From assembly GCA_015680685.1 (NCBI GenBank), contig MNCI01037820.1, positions 458,373 to 522,372 of the forward strand: DNA of 64,000 nt, given 5' to 3'. A model generated the notes under the pieces. The model saw only the letters and a list, made by a program, of their open reading frames with translations. It was not told the DNA's origin and searched no databases. How positions within the stretch are numbered: the stretch's first letter is position 1; every line of letters starts with the position of its first letter. Origin of the DNA: Gnetum montanum. Lineage: Eukaryota > Streptophyta > Gnetopsida > Gnetales > Gnetaceae. Shown here piece after piece: positions 46,080 to 60,540 of the stretch. A program made the position numbers and the translations under genes.

Positions 46080-47100
46080 CAAGAGCCCTTGGAGCTAAAT
46101 TTTTTACCAGCTCACTTGGAATTTGCATTTTTGCAAAATGGAAAGCCAATAATTATCAATGCCACCCTTTCTCCTGAACAGAAGAAGATATTGCTAAAGG
46201 TGGTAAACAAATGGGTTTTTGCATTTGCATGGTCATATCCTGAGTTAACTAGAGTTGATCCTAGGGTTTGCCAACATCAGATCTATATTGACCCTCCAAT
46301 GAAGCCACGACGACAACCACAAAGATGATTGAATCCCAAACTGAAGCAGGTCATAAAAGATGAAATCAAACAATTGCTAAAGGTGGGGTTCATCTATTCT
46401 ATTGCCAATAGAAAATGGGTTAGCCCACTCATTATTGTACTAAAGAAAGATGGAAAATGGAGGGTTTGTATTGATTTTCGGTTGCTTAACATGGCTATCT
46501 TCAAGGACCACTTCCCGCTCCCATTTGTGGACCAGGTGTTGGACACCATCATAGGGCACCGTTACTATAGTTTTTTGGATGGTTATAGTGGCTATAACAA
46601 GATCAAAATCGCACCAAAGGACCAGGAAAAAATAACTTTCACGAGTCCTTGGGGGACTTTTGCATACAAGAAGATGCCCTTTGGCCTATGTAATGCACAT
46701 GCCACGTTCCAACACCTCATCCTCAGCATCTTCTAGCAACAGATCGACAATGGGGTAGAAGTCTTCATGGATGACTTCTTTACCTAAGGGGCTATGTTCG
46801 AGCAAGCCTTGGACCATCTTGAGCAATTTTTGAAATAATGTGTAGACACTAATCTATGGCTCAATTGGTAGAAGAGCCATTTGATGGTCCAAGAAGGCAT
46901 TGCGCTAGGGCATTACATCTCACAAACAGGGATTAGCATGAATCCTGAAAAGATCAAGGTCATCCAAGGAATCACCCACCAACCAAGCACCATAAAAGAT
47001 GTTCGGTCATTCCTTGGCCACACTAGTTATACTAGAAATTCATTGAAAACTTCTCGAAGATTGCCAAGCCATTGGTAGAACTTACAAAGAAGGATGCTCC
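46080..47100 (+). pseudogene. Ath-3 reverse transcriptase (decayed)
   Basis: The leader NKWVFAFAWSYPELTRVDPR is followed by the fingers and palm blocks: WVSPLIIVLKKDGKWRVCID, DHFPLPFVDQVLD, YYSFLDGYSGYNKIKI, WGTFAYKKMPFGLCNA and the catalytic box VFMDDFF (F-M-D-D instead of Y-x-D-D) near 46765. Stops lie at 46326-46328 (the site of an Arg or Trp codon), at 46735 and in the thumb. A one-base loss near 47030 (HTSYTRNSL where HTSYYRKFIENF is expected) shifts the frame into RNase H. All blocks are strongly Athila-like. Confidence 0.87.
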
Positions 47101-47560
47101 ATTCATCTAGACCAAGGAATGCGAATCTGCCTTCCAATTGCTTAAAAAGAAACTCATAGAAACTCTAATTCTACGGGTACCTGATTGGTCCAGGCCCTTC
47201 CACATCATGACGGATGCATCTAATTATGCCTTGGGAGCCATGCTTACATAGTGTGATGATCAGAAACGTCCATACTATATCCACTGTGCAAGCTGTAGCA
47301 TTGTGGGTGCTCAGTTCAACTACACCACCACTAAAAAGGAGTTGATGGCAGTGGTGTATGCCTTGGACAAATTTCAGTACTATGTGCTCAAATACGAGGT
47401 GTTTGTGCATACTAACCATAGTGCTATCTGGTTCCTAATGAACAAACCAATGGTGAGGCCCTGCATCATTTGGTGGCTAGTGATTCTTTAGGAGTTTGAT
47501 CTCACCATGGTAGACCAAAAGGGGACCGAGAATGTGGTTGTAGAGCACTTGTCTCAGTTG
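47100..47560 (+). pseudogene. Ath-3 RNase H (decayed)
   Basis: The frame after the 47030 shift reads RPFHIMTDASNYALGAML (first Asp), YTTTKKELMAVVYALDKFQ (Glu), VFVHTNHSAIWFLMNK (normally TDHSA, Asp to Asn here) and EFDLTMVDQKGTENVVVEHL at the end. Stops interrupt at 47250 and 47490. No archaeal-type second RNase H follows, which separates this lineage from the Tat copies. Confidence 0.83.
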
Positions 47561-47699
47561 CAATGGGATGATGTAAAAGAGGAGGAACCCCTATCTGACC
47601 AATTTCCAGATGAACTCCTCTTCACAAGCACAGTCAATTCGCAAGTGCCCAAGGAATTCCCTTGGTTCAACCACATCCTCACCTACCTCACCACTCAAG

Positions 47700-48945
47700 A
47701 TTTTCCAAAGGAGTGGAAGCATTAGCAGAAACAATAGTTTCTCCATAAGGCCAAGCGCTTCATGGAAATCAACGACCACCTTTACAAGGTGTGTGCAGAT
47801 GGCTTGGTTTGATGGTGTGTCCCTAATGATGATACACTACGCATCCTCCAAGATGCTCTTGAGGGCCCTTGTGGGGGCCACTATGCTAGACTTTACACCT
47901 CCATTAAGATCCTACTTGCATGGTATTAATGGCCCACCATCTTCAGGGATGCACAATGGTTCACCTGCTCATATGAATGATGCTATAGGACTAGTGGGAT
48001 GACAACATGGTTGGAGGGACCTCAATAGTGGATCCAGCCACTGGAACCCTTCGATATCTGGAGCATCGACTTCATGGGGCCTATCACTCCCTTGTCAAAT
48101 GGAAAGGCATACATCATCATAGCTGCGGACTACCGTACAAAGTGGGCAGAAGTGGCAGCTGTCATCGACTATTCTCCAACACCACCACATGATTTGTCCA
48201 ACAACAAATCGTCAACAGGTTCGGAGTGCCATGTGCACTTATTTCTGATAATGGGACTCATTTCACGAGTGTTATTTTTTGGAAACTCATGCAACACTTG
48301 GGGATCACCCATAAATTTACAACACCCTATCACCCCCAAGCCAACAAGTAGGCCGAAGTCACCAATAGGGAGATCACCAAGATCCTTACCTGAACCATTA
48401 ACAAATACTAGAGGGATTGGAGCACCAAACTAAATGATGTCCTATGGGCCTACCACTCCACTTGGAAACTCCCTATAGGGTACTCTCCCTATGAGTTAGT
48501 GTACGAAAAGTTACCAACACTTCCAATTTAGGCTAAACTCCACACACTATCCACAACTAGTGACTTAGGCCTTGACCTACCACTAGCACAACGTGAACAA
48601 CTGATCAACTTAAGTGTGCTAGATGAGAACCAATTAGTGGCCCTATCTTCAAATGAAATCCACAAGGCCTATAACAAAAAATGACATGATCTTAGGATTC
48701 AAAAGGTCACATTTAGATGTGGAGATAAGGTGTTGTATTGGAACCCCTCACATGTATCTCAACCGACCAAGTTTCAAACATTGTGGAAGGGATCTTACAT
48801 TGTCTTCGAAACCTTCCCATTCAGGGCCTTACTTATCCACAAACCTAAGGACCCCACCAAAACATAGTTGCTCAACCGCCAACAACTGAAACCTTTCCAT
48901 GAACTCCACTCAACTAGTGCAACTGCCTCATCATCACCAAGATAG
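47700..48945 (+). pseudogene. Ath-3 integrase (decayed)
   Basis: The zinc-binding part is at about 47860-48000 (GGHYA and a Cys pair partly lost to stops). The core starts FDIWSIDFMGPITPLS (first Asp). After a frameshift near 48180 the second Asp is in ALISDNGTHFTS and the Glu in VTNREITKIL. The text at 48440-48530 (VLWAYHSTWKLPIGYSPYEL) is the uninterrupted version of the Tat-2 insertion site in Ath-1. The C-terminal module ends near 48945 with HKPKDPTK and NRQQLKPFHEL. Confidence 0.85.
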
Positions 48946-50628
48946 CCTCGCTCCATTTTTTGCATCTCCTCATTTCCACCCAGTCGTGGGGGAGACCGTC
49001 ATCCCTGCCAATCCATTTCACTACACCCCTCACCATTTTGTAATTTTTTTTACACTTTTTTGTTTTACACTTTTTATTTTTCAACATCATTCATATGTTT
49101 TCCAATTCTTCTCTAGTTTGTTTTTCTTTTCTTTCTTTAATTGTTTTCCATTTCTTTGTGTGTGTTTCATTTTTCACGTGATCACTAACCAGTCATCTTA
49201 TTGTCATCAGGCGTTTGGCATGGATGGTTTTCATTATGATGGGTAATGTCATAGTCCACCCAGTTATCTGGCTCCAACCCTCACATGGTTGTCCGTGGAC
49301 TTTACGTCTATTTTTAGCTCATAAAATTGACAGTGAGTCCACGTCATCCACCCATTCACCCACTCCATGGTTTTTCTTCTGTTGAGAACATGCAACCCCT
49401 TCACTTAAGAACATTATAATTAATGTGTGACTTGTGTAGTTCCCAAACTCAGGGATGACCCAATGGTTTGAATCGGGTGTAACTTAAAGAGGAATGCCAC
49501 ATTCATCGCTCTCTCTTATACCCTGGGTTGCTGGTGTGTCCTTACGGATTTCCTACCATTCGATGTTCTTCTCTCCACGGAAGCTTCTTGGTAGTTCGAC
49601 CTTGCATGGTATGGTCCTCACCAAAAAATTTCAAAAAAAAAACATGTGAATTCAAAGCACACCCCTTGGTCGAATGCATGCAAACACGCATGGGTCTTTG
49701 CATGGTGTGGTTCCCCCGAACAAGAAAAAAATCATGACATCCCTATTGGGGAATTCAAAGCACACCCCTTAGAATGCCTCTCACAGGCCCCATCCTCTAG
49801 TTATGGGACTTACTTTGTCCCCTCTAACTTGGTCTCATTTCACTTCTTTCCTCTCACATTTGCTGGAGTGATGGTTCTCTGTGGGTGCATATCTTCTTAC
49901 TCAGGGGATGACCGAGGTTTCGTTTATTGCTGCGATGTCACTAAATGCAGATGGTTTTAGGTCTAAACTCAGGAAAGGTTCTACCAGGTCACTTAACCAC
50001 AACTGCACACGTGGTTTCATGTGACCAATGATCAGAATTTCCATTCTCTCATCTCTCTCTGCACCCATTTCTCTACGTAACTCATCTCACTACCCATTTT
50101 ATGTTTTGTAAGTTCATCGTGGTCTCCTTGGGCTTCTCATGCCTTGGCGAGATTTCTTGGGTAGGAGTCTTAACTAGCGACACCATTTCTTGGCCCCGGG
50201 GCCCATGGACCCTGGTGTTGAGGATCTGCGAGGGCTACTACAGCTATTGCCTACTATGGGGAGGACCCACCAACACATCCTTGGTCCTACTCATTAAGTT
50301 TCCCATCCTTTGGATTTTGTGGTTGATTATTTTCGGGATCCCATCGCTCGATTTCTTCCTTGCGGAGTTCTTTTGCGTCATGTTCTCCTATTTTTGACTC
50401 TTTTTCAAGCCTCGATTACCCTCCTCCTGTCCTCAGCCATGATCGGGCCTCTCACGTGCATCAACCAGCCCAATTTGGCATTTCAAATTCATCATTTCAA
50501 GCTTTTTCCGAGCTGGTCAACGCTGGTCAATGGGTGCACACACCTGGGTATATGGGGCCCTGTATACGTAGCCCCCTACATATACGTGGTTGTGTATACA
50601 TGGCCCCATCAACGCAGCACCCAACCCC

Positions 50629-50636
50629 TATATATA
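50629..50636 (+). promoter_or_regulatory. Internal TATA box upstream of Ath-3 ORF3
   Basis: TATATATA in CCCCTATATATACATCC, about 400 bp before the ORF3 ATG. It is preceded by TATACGTAGCC and GTATACATGGCC, which resemble the repeats just upstream of the LTR TATA box. Ath-1 keeps a TATA at the same place. Confidence 0.5.
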
Positions 50637-50780
50637 CATCCGTTGCACTTTCATTTTTCATCATTTGGAATCCAAATTGGAGGGAGATTTTGCCATTTTT
50701 TCTGCCCAACTCTTCCCTACGCACCTACGTTCTATCGTAAGTCCACATCAATCAACCCTTGTCCTTTTAAGCAACTGGAG

Positions 50781-51023
50781 GTATGCTCTTAGTCATGGGG
50801 GGTGATGCCTATGTGTAATTAATTAATTAGTTAATTACGAAAACAACCATTTAAACTTCAACTCATCTATTGTTGTTTTTGGCTCTAACCCATAAATTAA
50901 CACTCTGAGAGGCTTAAAGGAATGCTTGTGCCAACAACATAACCTAGTTGAACTAAGAAGGTGTATAAGGATCATCTTGAGCTACTTCTGCACAGTCTAA
51001 TGGGTGGTTATGTTTGATTGCAG
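50781..51023 (+). other. Possible intron before Ath-3 ORF3
   Basis: GGAG/GTATGC at 50781 and TTTGATTGCAG/ATG at 51023 would define a 243 bp intron whose 3' exon begins exactly with the ORF3 start codon. Confidence 0.5.
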
Positions 51024-53863
51024 ATGGCACCCAAACCAAGGCACCCGAGGGGCGAAGGACCATCACAACCAAGGGACAAGCACTCACGCATGGGAAGAGG
51101 ACGAGGCGTGCAATAGCCAAAGCACATGAAGGGCTCTCATGTAACTGGTCCCCTCCACGAGGGACCTAACGTGGAATCTGTCCATCAGATTCCGAAAGAG
51201 GAGATTCCCAGTGAGCAATCGCAAGGGGATGAGAATCCTGGGATAGCACCATGGCTTGAGGTCACCCTGACCCAAGCCTGTCTTAATGCTATCACATCGC
51301 ATGAGGTGCAACGGATGGTCCTCCAAGAGCTAAACTTTGGACCATTCCTCAAGAACACACCCGAAGAAGTGAGGCTCCAACTATGAAACTCTTCGATGTG
51401 GCCAATCATCACAACCAATGGTGAATGGTACTTAGGAGAGACCTATCTCTTCTGGATGAATCAACAACCAGGGTCTAGAGTAAGAATCAAAAACAATTAT
51501 GTCTCTTACTCTTTGGAGGCAATAGCGCAAGCTCTAGGATTGCCCAAGGCCAAAGCCGATGTGGTGGAAATCCAAAAATAAGCTGACCTAGAGGTAAAGG
51601 CAGAATGGACCAAATGGTGCTATGCGGTAGAGTGCAAGGAATTCGACTCTTTGACCATGGCAAAGAGGGTGTACTTAAAGATTGCATCTTACCACTTGAA
51701 TCCAATGGTAAGACCTAGCAAAATCATAGCCTTCTCCGCTTGTGTGTGTGCCACCTTGAGTGGGAAATTCCCAATGAGTCTTCCACAACTATTGTTCTTG
51801 GAGATTGAAAAGAGGTTCGCTAAGAGCGAACATGGAAGACAAGCTCTCCCCTTTCCCTGCCTAATCTGAAAGTTATGCAAACGGGCAGGGATAGCACGAT
51901 ACTCAAATGATGTAATCCAACACACCCCGATTCCCTCTTGGCAGGAAATGATGAAGGATAAAACTCCTGCCACCGCATAGATAGAGGAGGAGTAGCAACC
52001 ACCTCCACCACCTATACAAACAACACAGCTGGGTTCGCAAACAATAGCAGAACACATCCGTGAAATCTGGGAAATGCTCTTGAGCCAACAAGAGCAATCT
52101 AGTAGTACCGCTGGAGGAGAAGAACCTTTGGTTTATCACCCTGCAATAAGCCACCTGGAGCAAGTGGATCAATCAGTTAGCTTGCTTGAAAGAGTAGGGC
52201 CAATGTTCTCTGTAGCCCGAGAGCAAGTACCAGTAAGGATAGATCCTAGTATTCAAGAGGTAATAGTATCAACCTGACAGCTATTTCCCAAAATCTCTAG
52301 GAATGTTGCTACCTTTTCAATACGCTTGGAAGATGGTCAAGGGGCAACAGTCCTGGTGATGCAGCACCAAGGATAGGAGACTACGGCCGAAGTGGTTGCT
52401 GACACAATTGCTATGGTTCTTAACGCACCAGTAGCACCTGTACTAGATGTTCATGGACTATAGGACATACAAGCATCTGCTGGAACTTCGCGTAGCAAGA
52501 TTAATGCAACCCAACACGAGGAGTTGTTAGACTGACTGGTGGAAATCGGGCAACCACTTCCAGATTTCTTCGACCTTCTGGACAACATTACTACAACCCA
52601 GTTAGAGCTACTCTCGACAAGGGGTAAGAGCCTCATTTTGGAAGGGTAGCTTGAAGCTGCTCAAGTCTCTTTTCAACGCTTGACAATGGAAGTAGCCCAA
52701 TTAAGAGCACAACTTGCTGATCTAGCCATCCTCGACCGCGTAATCACCAGAGATGAAGCTTTTCAACAACTTCAACTCAAACTTTAGATCATTGAGAATG
52801 TGTGAGAGATAGCAATGTTTGATAAGTCCTTGGTAGATGTTCAAGCGTATCATTTAGACAAGGACTTGGTGGAGGTTCGATTGACCACAAAGGTTCATCA
52901 CCTACACAATGTTGGTGCAGAAAATGAACACATGAAAAACTTTATCCACCAACAGCAGGAAGAACTAGCCAGGGTGAATGCTGACGTAAGAAGGTTGGCT
53001 GCTAAAAATCGAAATCTATAAATGGAGGAGGTTCAGGCGTTACGACAGAAATATGCAATTGAAATTATTTCTTGGAAGAATGAGGCCCTAAAATTTGAAA
53101 ACATCAAAAATCATTACAGGGACCAAGTGGGATTACAGAAGGAAGTAAATGAAAAGCATATTCAACTCACAAAAGCCAAAATTAACCAAGCGCTCCAACA
53201 GCTCCGAGAAGGACGTGACGTATGGCAACCTATCTTTGATGGGTTGAATGACTACAATCAAGCTGAAATATGCCTTAAGGAGCTACAGATTGAGGAGATG
53301 ATAGAATATATGGAGCTTGCCAACCTTCACTATGCAAACCTGGCCATGCTCACAGCTGGGAGACTACAATCAAAGTTGGAAAAGCAAGTGGCCACCTCAT
53401 ATTCTCTATACGAGGGAGAGTTCCAGGTGCATAAAGCAACAAAACAAAAACTGGAAATAACAAACATGAAACTCGAGGTTCTCCACACGCGATTTGAAGG
53501 ACAACATACAATTGTAGAGAATTTGGGATGTAGAATGAATGACTACTAGCAGCTATAGGCATCAATCTGAGCATTCGACATTGAACAAAAGCAGTTCGTA
53601 GCCTGGTTTGTCAACCTGAAAGAACTCTTTCCAGCGCTTCCATGCCCTTGGGAGGTTCCAGTTCCAGCACACATTGGTAAAGCCGCCTAGATAGTGAACG
53701 ATCCCAGAAGTAAAGAAGAAAAATGAGGGCTCTCTTGGAGGATTTCCAGCTGCCTTCAAAAGTGGTAGCTACTGCGAGACAGCCATCATTCTTGCCACTG
53801 CCATTACATGGGCCAGAAGCTAGTGAAGGTTCATCGAAACCACTGCCCCCAAGGACGGTGTGA
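51024..53863 (+). pseudogene. Ath-3 ORF3 (Athila 3' ORF with coiled coil, decayed)
   Basis: From ATG 51024 (MAPKPRHPRGEGPSQP) one frame runs about 900 codons with some eighteen stops. A single frameshift near 53720 leads to the natural end PLPPRTV, TGA at 53861. The first third has MVLQELNFGPFL and WPIITTNGEWYLGETYL, then a conserved block ending QALPFPCLI and KLCKRAGI, which resembles the 'putative plant transposon protein' domain known from Athila third ORFs. A Gln/Pro-rich linker follows (about 51980-52300). The last 380 codons are charged and heptad-rich (HIQLTKAKINQALQQLREGR), a probable coiled coil. No signal peptide or membrane segment was seen. The function is unknown. Confidence 0.75.
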
Positions 53864-53999
53864 TCTTCTCCAAAAATTTTGTGCATCATTCTACATGGCA
53901 AAGACTCCAGGACCAGCAAGGTATTCAATTTTGTCTCAGAACACCACCATTTTTTTGTAACTTGTCCTTCTCTGTAACTCGGGCACTTGGTAAAATTAG

Positions 54000-54060
54000 T
54001 GTTGTGTCATGTGTGTGTCATGTGTGTGTCATATGTGTGTCAAGTCATGTGCGTTGTAAA
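54000..54060 (+). repeat. Short TGTGTGTCA repeats in the Ath-3 3' UTR
   Basis: Three to four copies of CATGTGTGTGT / CATATGTGTGTCA between ORF3 and the polypurine tract. Absent from Ath-1 and Ath-2. Confidence 0.8.
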
Positions 54061-54114
54061 TAAAAATCCATACCTTCCAATTTGTAGAGTAACTTGGAGA
54101 TGAGTTTTTACTCA

Positions 54115-54126
54115 GTCGTGGGGGTA
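54115..54126 (+). other. Polypurine tract of Ath-3
   Basis: GTCGTGGGGGTA abuts the LTR start TGATGAAGTG. Confidence 0.8.
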
Positions 54127-54816
54127 TGATGAAGTGTTATTAGTTGATGCGTCGACTAGGTTGCGTATACGAGGTCGTGTATACGCGGCTGCATCGACGT
54201 AGCCTTCCATGCATCGACGTGGCCCCATTTATGTGGAGCCTATTTCGGCCTATAAATAAGAGGGTCTTACGCCTCATTTAGGCATCTTTTAATCAGTTGT
54301 AGCGAAGCTCTTGCAGTTTGTTCCCGCAGGAGATAGAATATTTTCCAAGTGCCTGCAGTAGGTGTAAGAAACGTGATCAGCTCTTTATTTGAGCGTTGAT
54401 GTATCTGAGCCCATTGGCATGACAGCAATAAAGACGAACTCTTCAAGCATTCCTTGCAGCATTTGGACTTAATCATTTATTGCATTCAATAGCTTAATAT
54501 TTATACGCTTTGATAATTACTTAAGTTTCTCGTATTATTAGTTTAATCGCTACCATTCATTCATAGCTCATAGAAACCATAAGTACAACTATCTCGAATG
54601 CAAACCCAACACTTGGTAACCTAGTGACGCTTAACGTCTAGTAGCCCAATAATGTTTAGAGGATGCTTAGAACGTGCCCCAATAATGTTTAGAGGATGCT
54701 TAGAACGTGCCCGGAAGATGGGATCGAATACTTATGCTAGGAATAGTTGAGATATAGATTAGGATAATCGTAGATTAGATAATATTTTGTTCCTTACTTT
54801 TCATACCTTAATTTTG
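54127..54816 (+). repeat. Ath-3 3' LTR, truncated
   Basis: This matches the first 640 bp or so of the 5' LTR, ending within CATACCTTAATT. The final part with CTCATCA is missing and single-copy sequence follows. A 34 bp stretch (CCAATAATGTTTAGAGGATG...) is duplicated in tandem at about 54646-54714. TATA at 54251. Confidence 0.88.
54251..54258 (+). promoter_or_regulatory. TATA box of the Ath-3 3' LTR
   Basis: TATAAATA in CGGCCTATAAATAAGAGG, as in the 5' LTR. Confidence 0.65.
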
Positions 54817-54960
54817 CCTTAAAAAGCTAAGTGTGCTTACGGTAAAATAGAGCAAGACTCCTAAGCAAAGACATTACTATTGCATTAAAAGTTATGCCCA
54901 CGTCACCCTTAATAGCTTTATTGATCTTGCTTACTCCGATCAAATCTGAGCCAAAAACCA

Positions 54961-55431
54961 GTGAGATTGGTATATTATTTGAAGTGTTCAGTCCAGGAAA
55001 TTTCAAATTTGAAACTCCGAACTACTGGATTCAACATTCAAAAGTTTGAAAAGTCACAATGGCGACGGATTATCTTTGCTTTTTGGAAGGGTGTTATGAA
55101 CTTTTGTTGTTCCGTTGGTCAACGCATGAAGGGAATTTCGTCACATATGAAGGGAATTTCGTCACATATGCAGTGTTACGAGGATAGCTATCAGGGATAC
55201 GTCATACTCGCCTTTCATTTTCTTTATTATGTAATTACTTTGCACCTTAGTAGGGACGGTTTCCAGAAGATCTGCTCCAGTATTTCGCTTGCTTACTTTG
55301 ACCATTCAAGCCACAATGACAGAAATAGAACTTTTCAGAAAGTCTATATCATGCTTACGTACTCTAAAATTTTAATCATATTTAACCTAACTAATGAAAA
55401 AAATTGTCAAAGAAGCTTATCCCAGAGGTAA
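54961..55431 (+). CDS. Hypothetical ORF, 156 codons, doubtful
   Basis: The longest open frame in the single-copy stretch apart from the CRK exons. It contains a perfect 21 bp tandem duplication (ATGAAGGGAATTTCGTCACAT) giving MKGISSH twice, near residue 60. The composition (many aromatic and Ser residues, no clear domain) and the lack of any recognisable family make it likely to be chance or a relic. It lies on the opposite strand to the CRK gene and 1 kb downstream of it. Confidence 0.12.
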   Translation: MRLVYYLKCSVQEISNLKLRTTGFNIQKFEKSQWRRIIFAFWKGVMNFCCSVGQRMKGISSHMKGISSHMQCYEDSYQGYVILAFHFLYYVITLHLSRDGFQKICSSISLAYFDHSSHNDRNRTFQKVYIMLTYSKILIIFNLTNEKNCQRSLSQR

Positions 55432-56180
55432 TAGTGTATGTTACTGAAAAGTATTTTAGGATATATGCAAATATTTTCCATGTAGAGAAACATTATTTTA
55501 GTGCAAGAATCTGTTTCCGTTACCTATGACTAATGATTGCATCCAATGATGTAATCTAAATTCACAGGTATGAAGGAAGTACATTCCTTTTCTACATATT
55601 CTATGAAAAATGTTTTTGGTTACTTACCCTGGTATAAAGGATTTTGAAGTTCATGATATTGTTTGCAATTTAGAGTGAGGTACTCTTATTTTAAATGTGA
55701 AAGGATTTTGTCAACATTTATGAATAGTAAAATTATGTACAAATGAAAATGATATGTAGTTTCATATATTTTATAAATTTGTGTGTATAAGCCAACAAAT
55801 GAACCCCCGTGATTAGAACTTTAATGTACAAATTCATTCAAAAGACAAAAACTAAATTGAATTTGATCAATTCTGGTAACACATCCAACCACTTAGGGTA
55901 AATATCATACTCTACAGAACAACTGCCGGCTGGTATGCTACTTTCATGACTCGTAGCAACTCTAAACAGTTGTGTTTTCTTCTCCAGCAATGGGCACACC
56001 CATCAATCTTCAGACCTTCCATGTCTTTGACAACATTTTGGAGGTCATGATGGTTGCACTTGCATATTACAGAAAAAACCTTGGCCTTTCAATTTCAATA
56101 AAAATCATTCATACATTTGATTTATGAAACATGAAATGGAATTCTCCATCAATCAATAACAAAGTACTTTTTTATCATAC

Positions 56181-56280
56181 ACAAGGCGTGTTATGTTATT
56201 AGTTCCAAAGGTTAGAAAATGCCCCTACATCCACAAGGTGTGTTATGTTATTAGTTCAAAAGGTTAGAAAATGCCCCTAC
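56181..56280. repeat. Tandem duplication, 48 bp, 2 copies
   Basis: ACAAGGCGTGTTATGTTATT... at 56181-56228 and again at 56233-56280 with two changes. It lies about 160 bp downstream of the CRK stop codon. Confidence 0.9.
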
Positions 56281-56436
56281 TGAGCTTGTGCATTCCTCTT
56301 TTGATTTCCATGTCTTCATGATCCATCAAACTTTCAAAGAAATGTGAATTTCCAAATTAAAAGAAACCCTTGAACAAAGGTATAGGAAATCTCTATCTAA
56401 ACTTAGCGTATTGCACTCGATGCTTGTGGTATAATG

Positions 56437-59511
<3,075 letters not shown>

Positions 59512-59604
59512 GGTATTTCCGAAATGAAATTCCAGGGATTTGTGAACTGTTTGTCTTGGTTTCAGGAGCGTTTACAAGTGCATTAAATTTACAATGGGTA
59601 TGTA

Positions 59605-59611
59605 TTTTATA
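59605..59611 (-). promoter_or_regulatory. Candidate TATA box of the CRK gene
   Basis: TATAAAA on the minus strand, 94 bp upstream of the ATG. A second candidate, TATAAAT, is at 59635-59641. Either would fit a short 5' leader. Confidence 0.4.
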
Positions 59612-60540
59612 ATTTTCAATGAAATTTTGTCTCAATTTATAGATATACATTGAAATGGCGGCCTCGCCTTGCCTCACCTCGTATTATTCATTGCCACTGT
59701 TACCTGCTTTTCCTCAATTTAGCCGTTTATGTTGAATTGGTTTTTGCCTTTTTCTGGATATATTCATTGTGCATGAATCTTACCGCAAACTTCATTTCAT
59801 TATTAAGCGGCAATCAAGCAATCAAGACTCATGGCATCGGCATGACACATGGACCACAGAAAACAAGGGAGTACGCAAGAATAACAAACACACGGAAATC
59901 ACTAAAGGGCTGCTTTGGTAGCCCAAGGGCCAAGTCTGGATCATACGGAGACGGGACGGGACGTGCGAGGAAAACATTGCATTTGCATGCATTGGCCTGC
60001 CTTTGGAAGCGTCAAAGCTTCCGCCATGATTCACACATTCATTCACGCGTGTTTATTGGTCATCGGTGGTTTTTTGGTGGTTTTTTCTCTTTTTACAGGG
60101 TCATCAGTCGGGAACATGATGACGGATGGATGCTTCTTCAACTTTTTTTTTTTTAAATCTGTTTGCTTATGAGCCAACAAAGCCCAGCGGCACATGCCCA
60201 ATGGGCCATATGCATGTTCATGATGCTCTGTTTTTACGTTCCTCCTCCAACATGACGAGTGCCAATTCCTTCCATCCAAAAGGTTTTTCATCATCCTAAG
60301 GTTTTCCATCATCGTAGGTGATGTTAGTTACTGGGCTGTGACTTGGTTAGTTTAGTTAAGTTGTTTCTTCTTATAATTTGGTCATCTTCAACATGGTCCT
60401 ATGGTCCTACTCAAAGTCCTATGTTCCTACTCAAAGGTTGTCTTTGAATAAAAGTGTTAGCATTTGTTATAAATTTTGTTGAGGCTTAAGGCTTAATTTC
60501 ATTTCTGAAAAGATTGGATTGAGTAGCAAAACGGTTTCAA
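59612..60540. other. Upstream region of the CRK gene
   Basis: No transposon sequence and no convincing gene. It has T-rich tracts (60139-60155) and several medium ORFs on both strands that overlap one another and look accidental. Confidence 0.5.

Larger units (their letters stand above)
48946..51023 (+). other. Ath-3 noncoding region between integrase and ORF3
   Basis: About 2.1 kb without a conserved protein. It begins with a T-rich tract (49030-49170). A 20 bp element (GAATTCAAAGCACACCCCTT) occurs twice, at 49648 and 49750. At 50540-50640 it carries GTATACGTGG-type motifs like those of the LTR U3, then a TATA box. A donor-like and an acceptor-like site lie at 50781 and 51023. Confidence 0.65.
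41775..54816 (+). mobile_element. Ath-3: nearly complete Athila element
   Basis: Full order: 5' LTR, Asp-tRNA primer site, gag-PR-RT-RH-IN polyprotein, noncoding region with TATA, ORF3, polypurine tract, 3' LTR lacking its last 200 bp or so. gag, PR and RT are all in one frame from ATG 42834. One frameshift near 47030 moves RNase H and the start of IN, another near 48180 the rest. In 60 bp after the TATA the two LTRs differ at five positions, so it is younger than Tat-2 (10 in 60). Confidence 0.9.
54817..56436. other. Non-transposon flank downstream of the CRK gene
   Basis: I see no retroelement sequence here. A 156-codon plus-strand ORF (54961-55431) is described separately. On the minus strand about 50 codons at 56060-55905 (DLQNVVKDMEGLKIDGCAHC and onward) read open after an acceptor-like site. 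I cannot identify them. Confidence 0.5.

Noticed and set aside
50101-50805. Overlapping plus-strand ORFs of 98-160 codons between integrase and ORF3 of Ath-3
   Set aside because: Three frames are open at once, Ath-1 has nothing equivalent, and the region carries the proposed promoter.
51024-53863. ORF3 as an envelope gene
   Set aside because: The position fits, but no signal peptide, membrane span or cleavage site is visible and much of it is coiled coil.
59650-60312. 168-codon plus-strand ORF and overlapping ORFs upstream of the CRK gene
   Set aside because: They overlap on both strands, have no recognisable domain and lie in the promoter region of the CRK.
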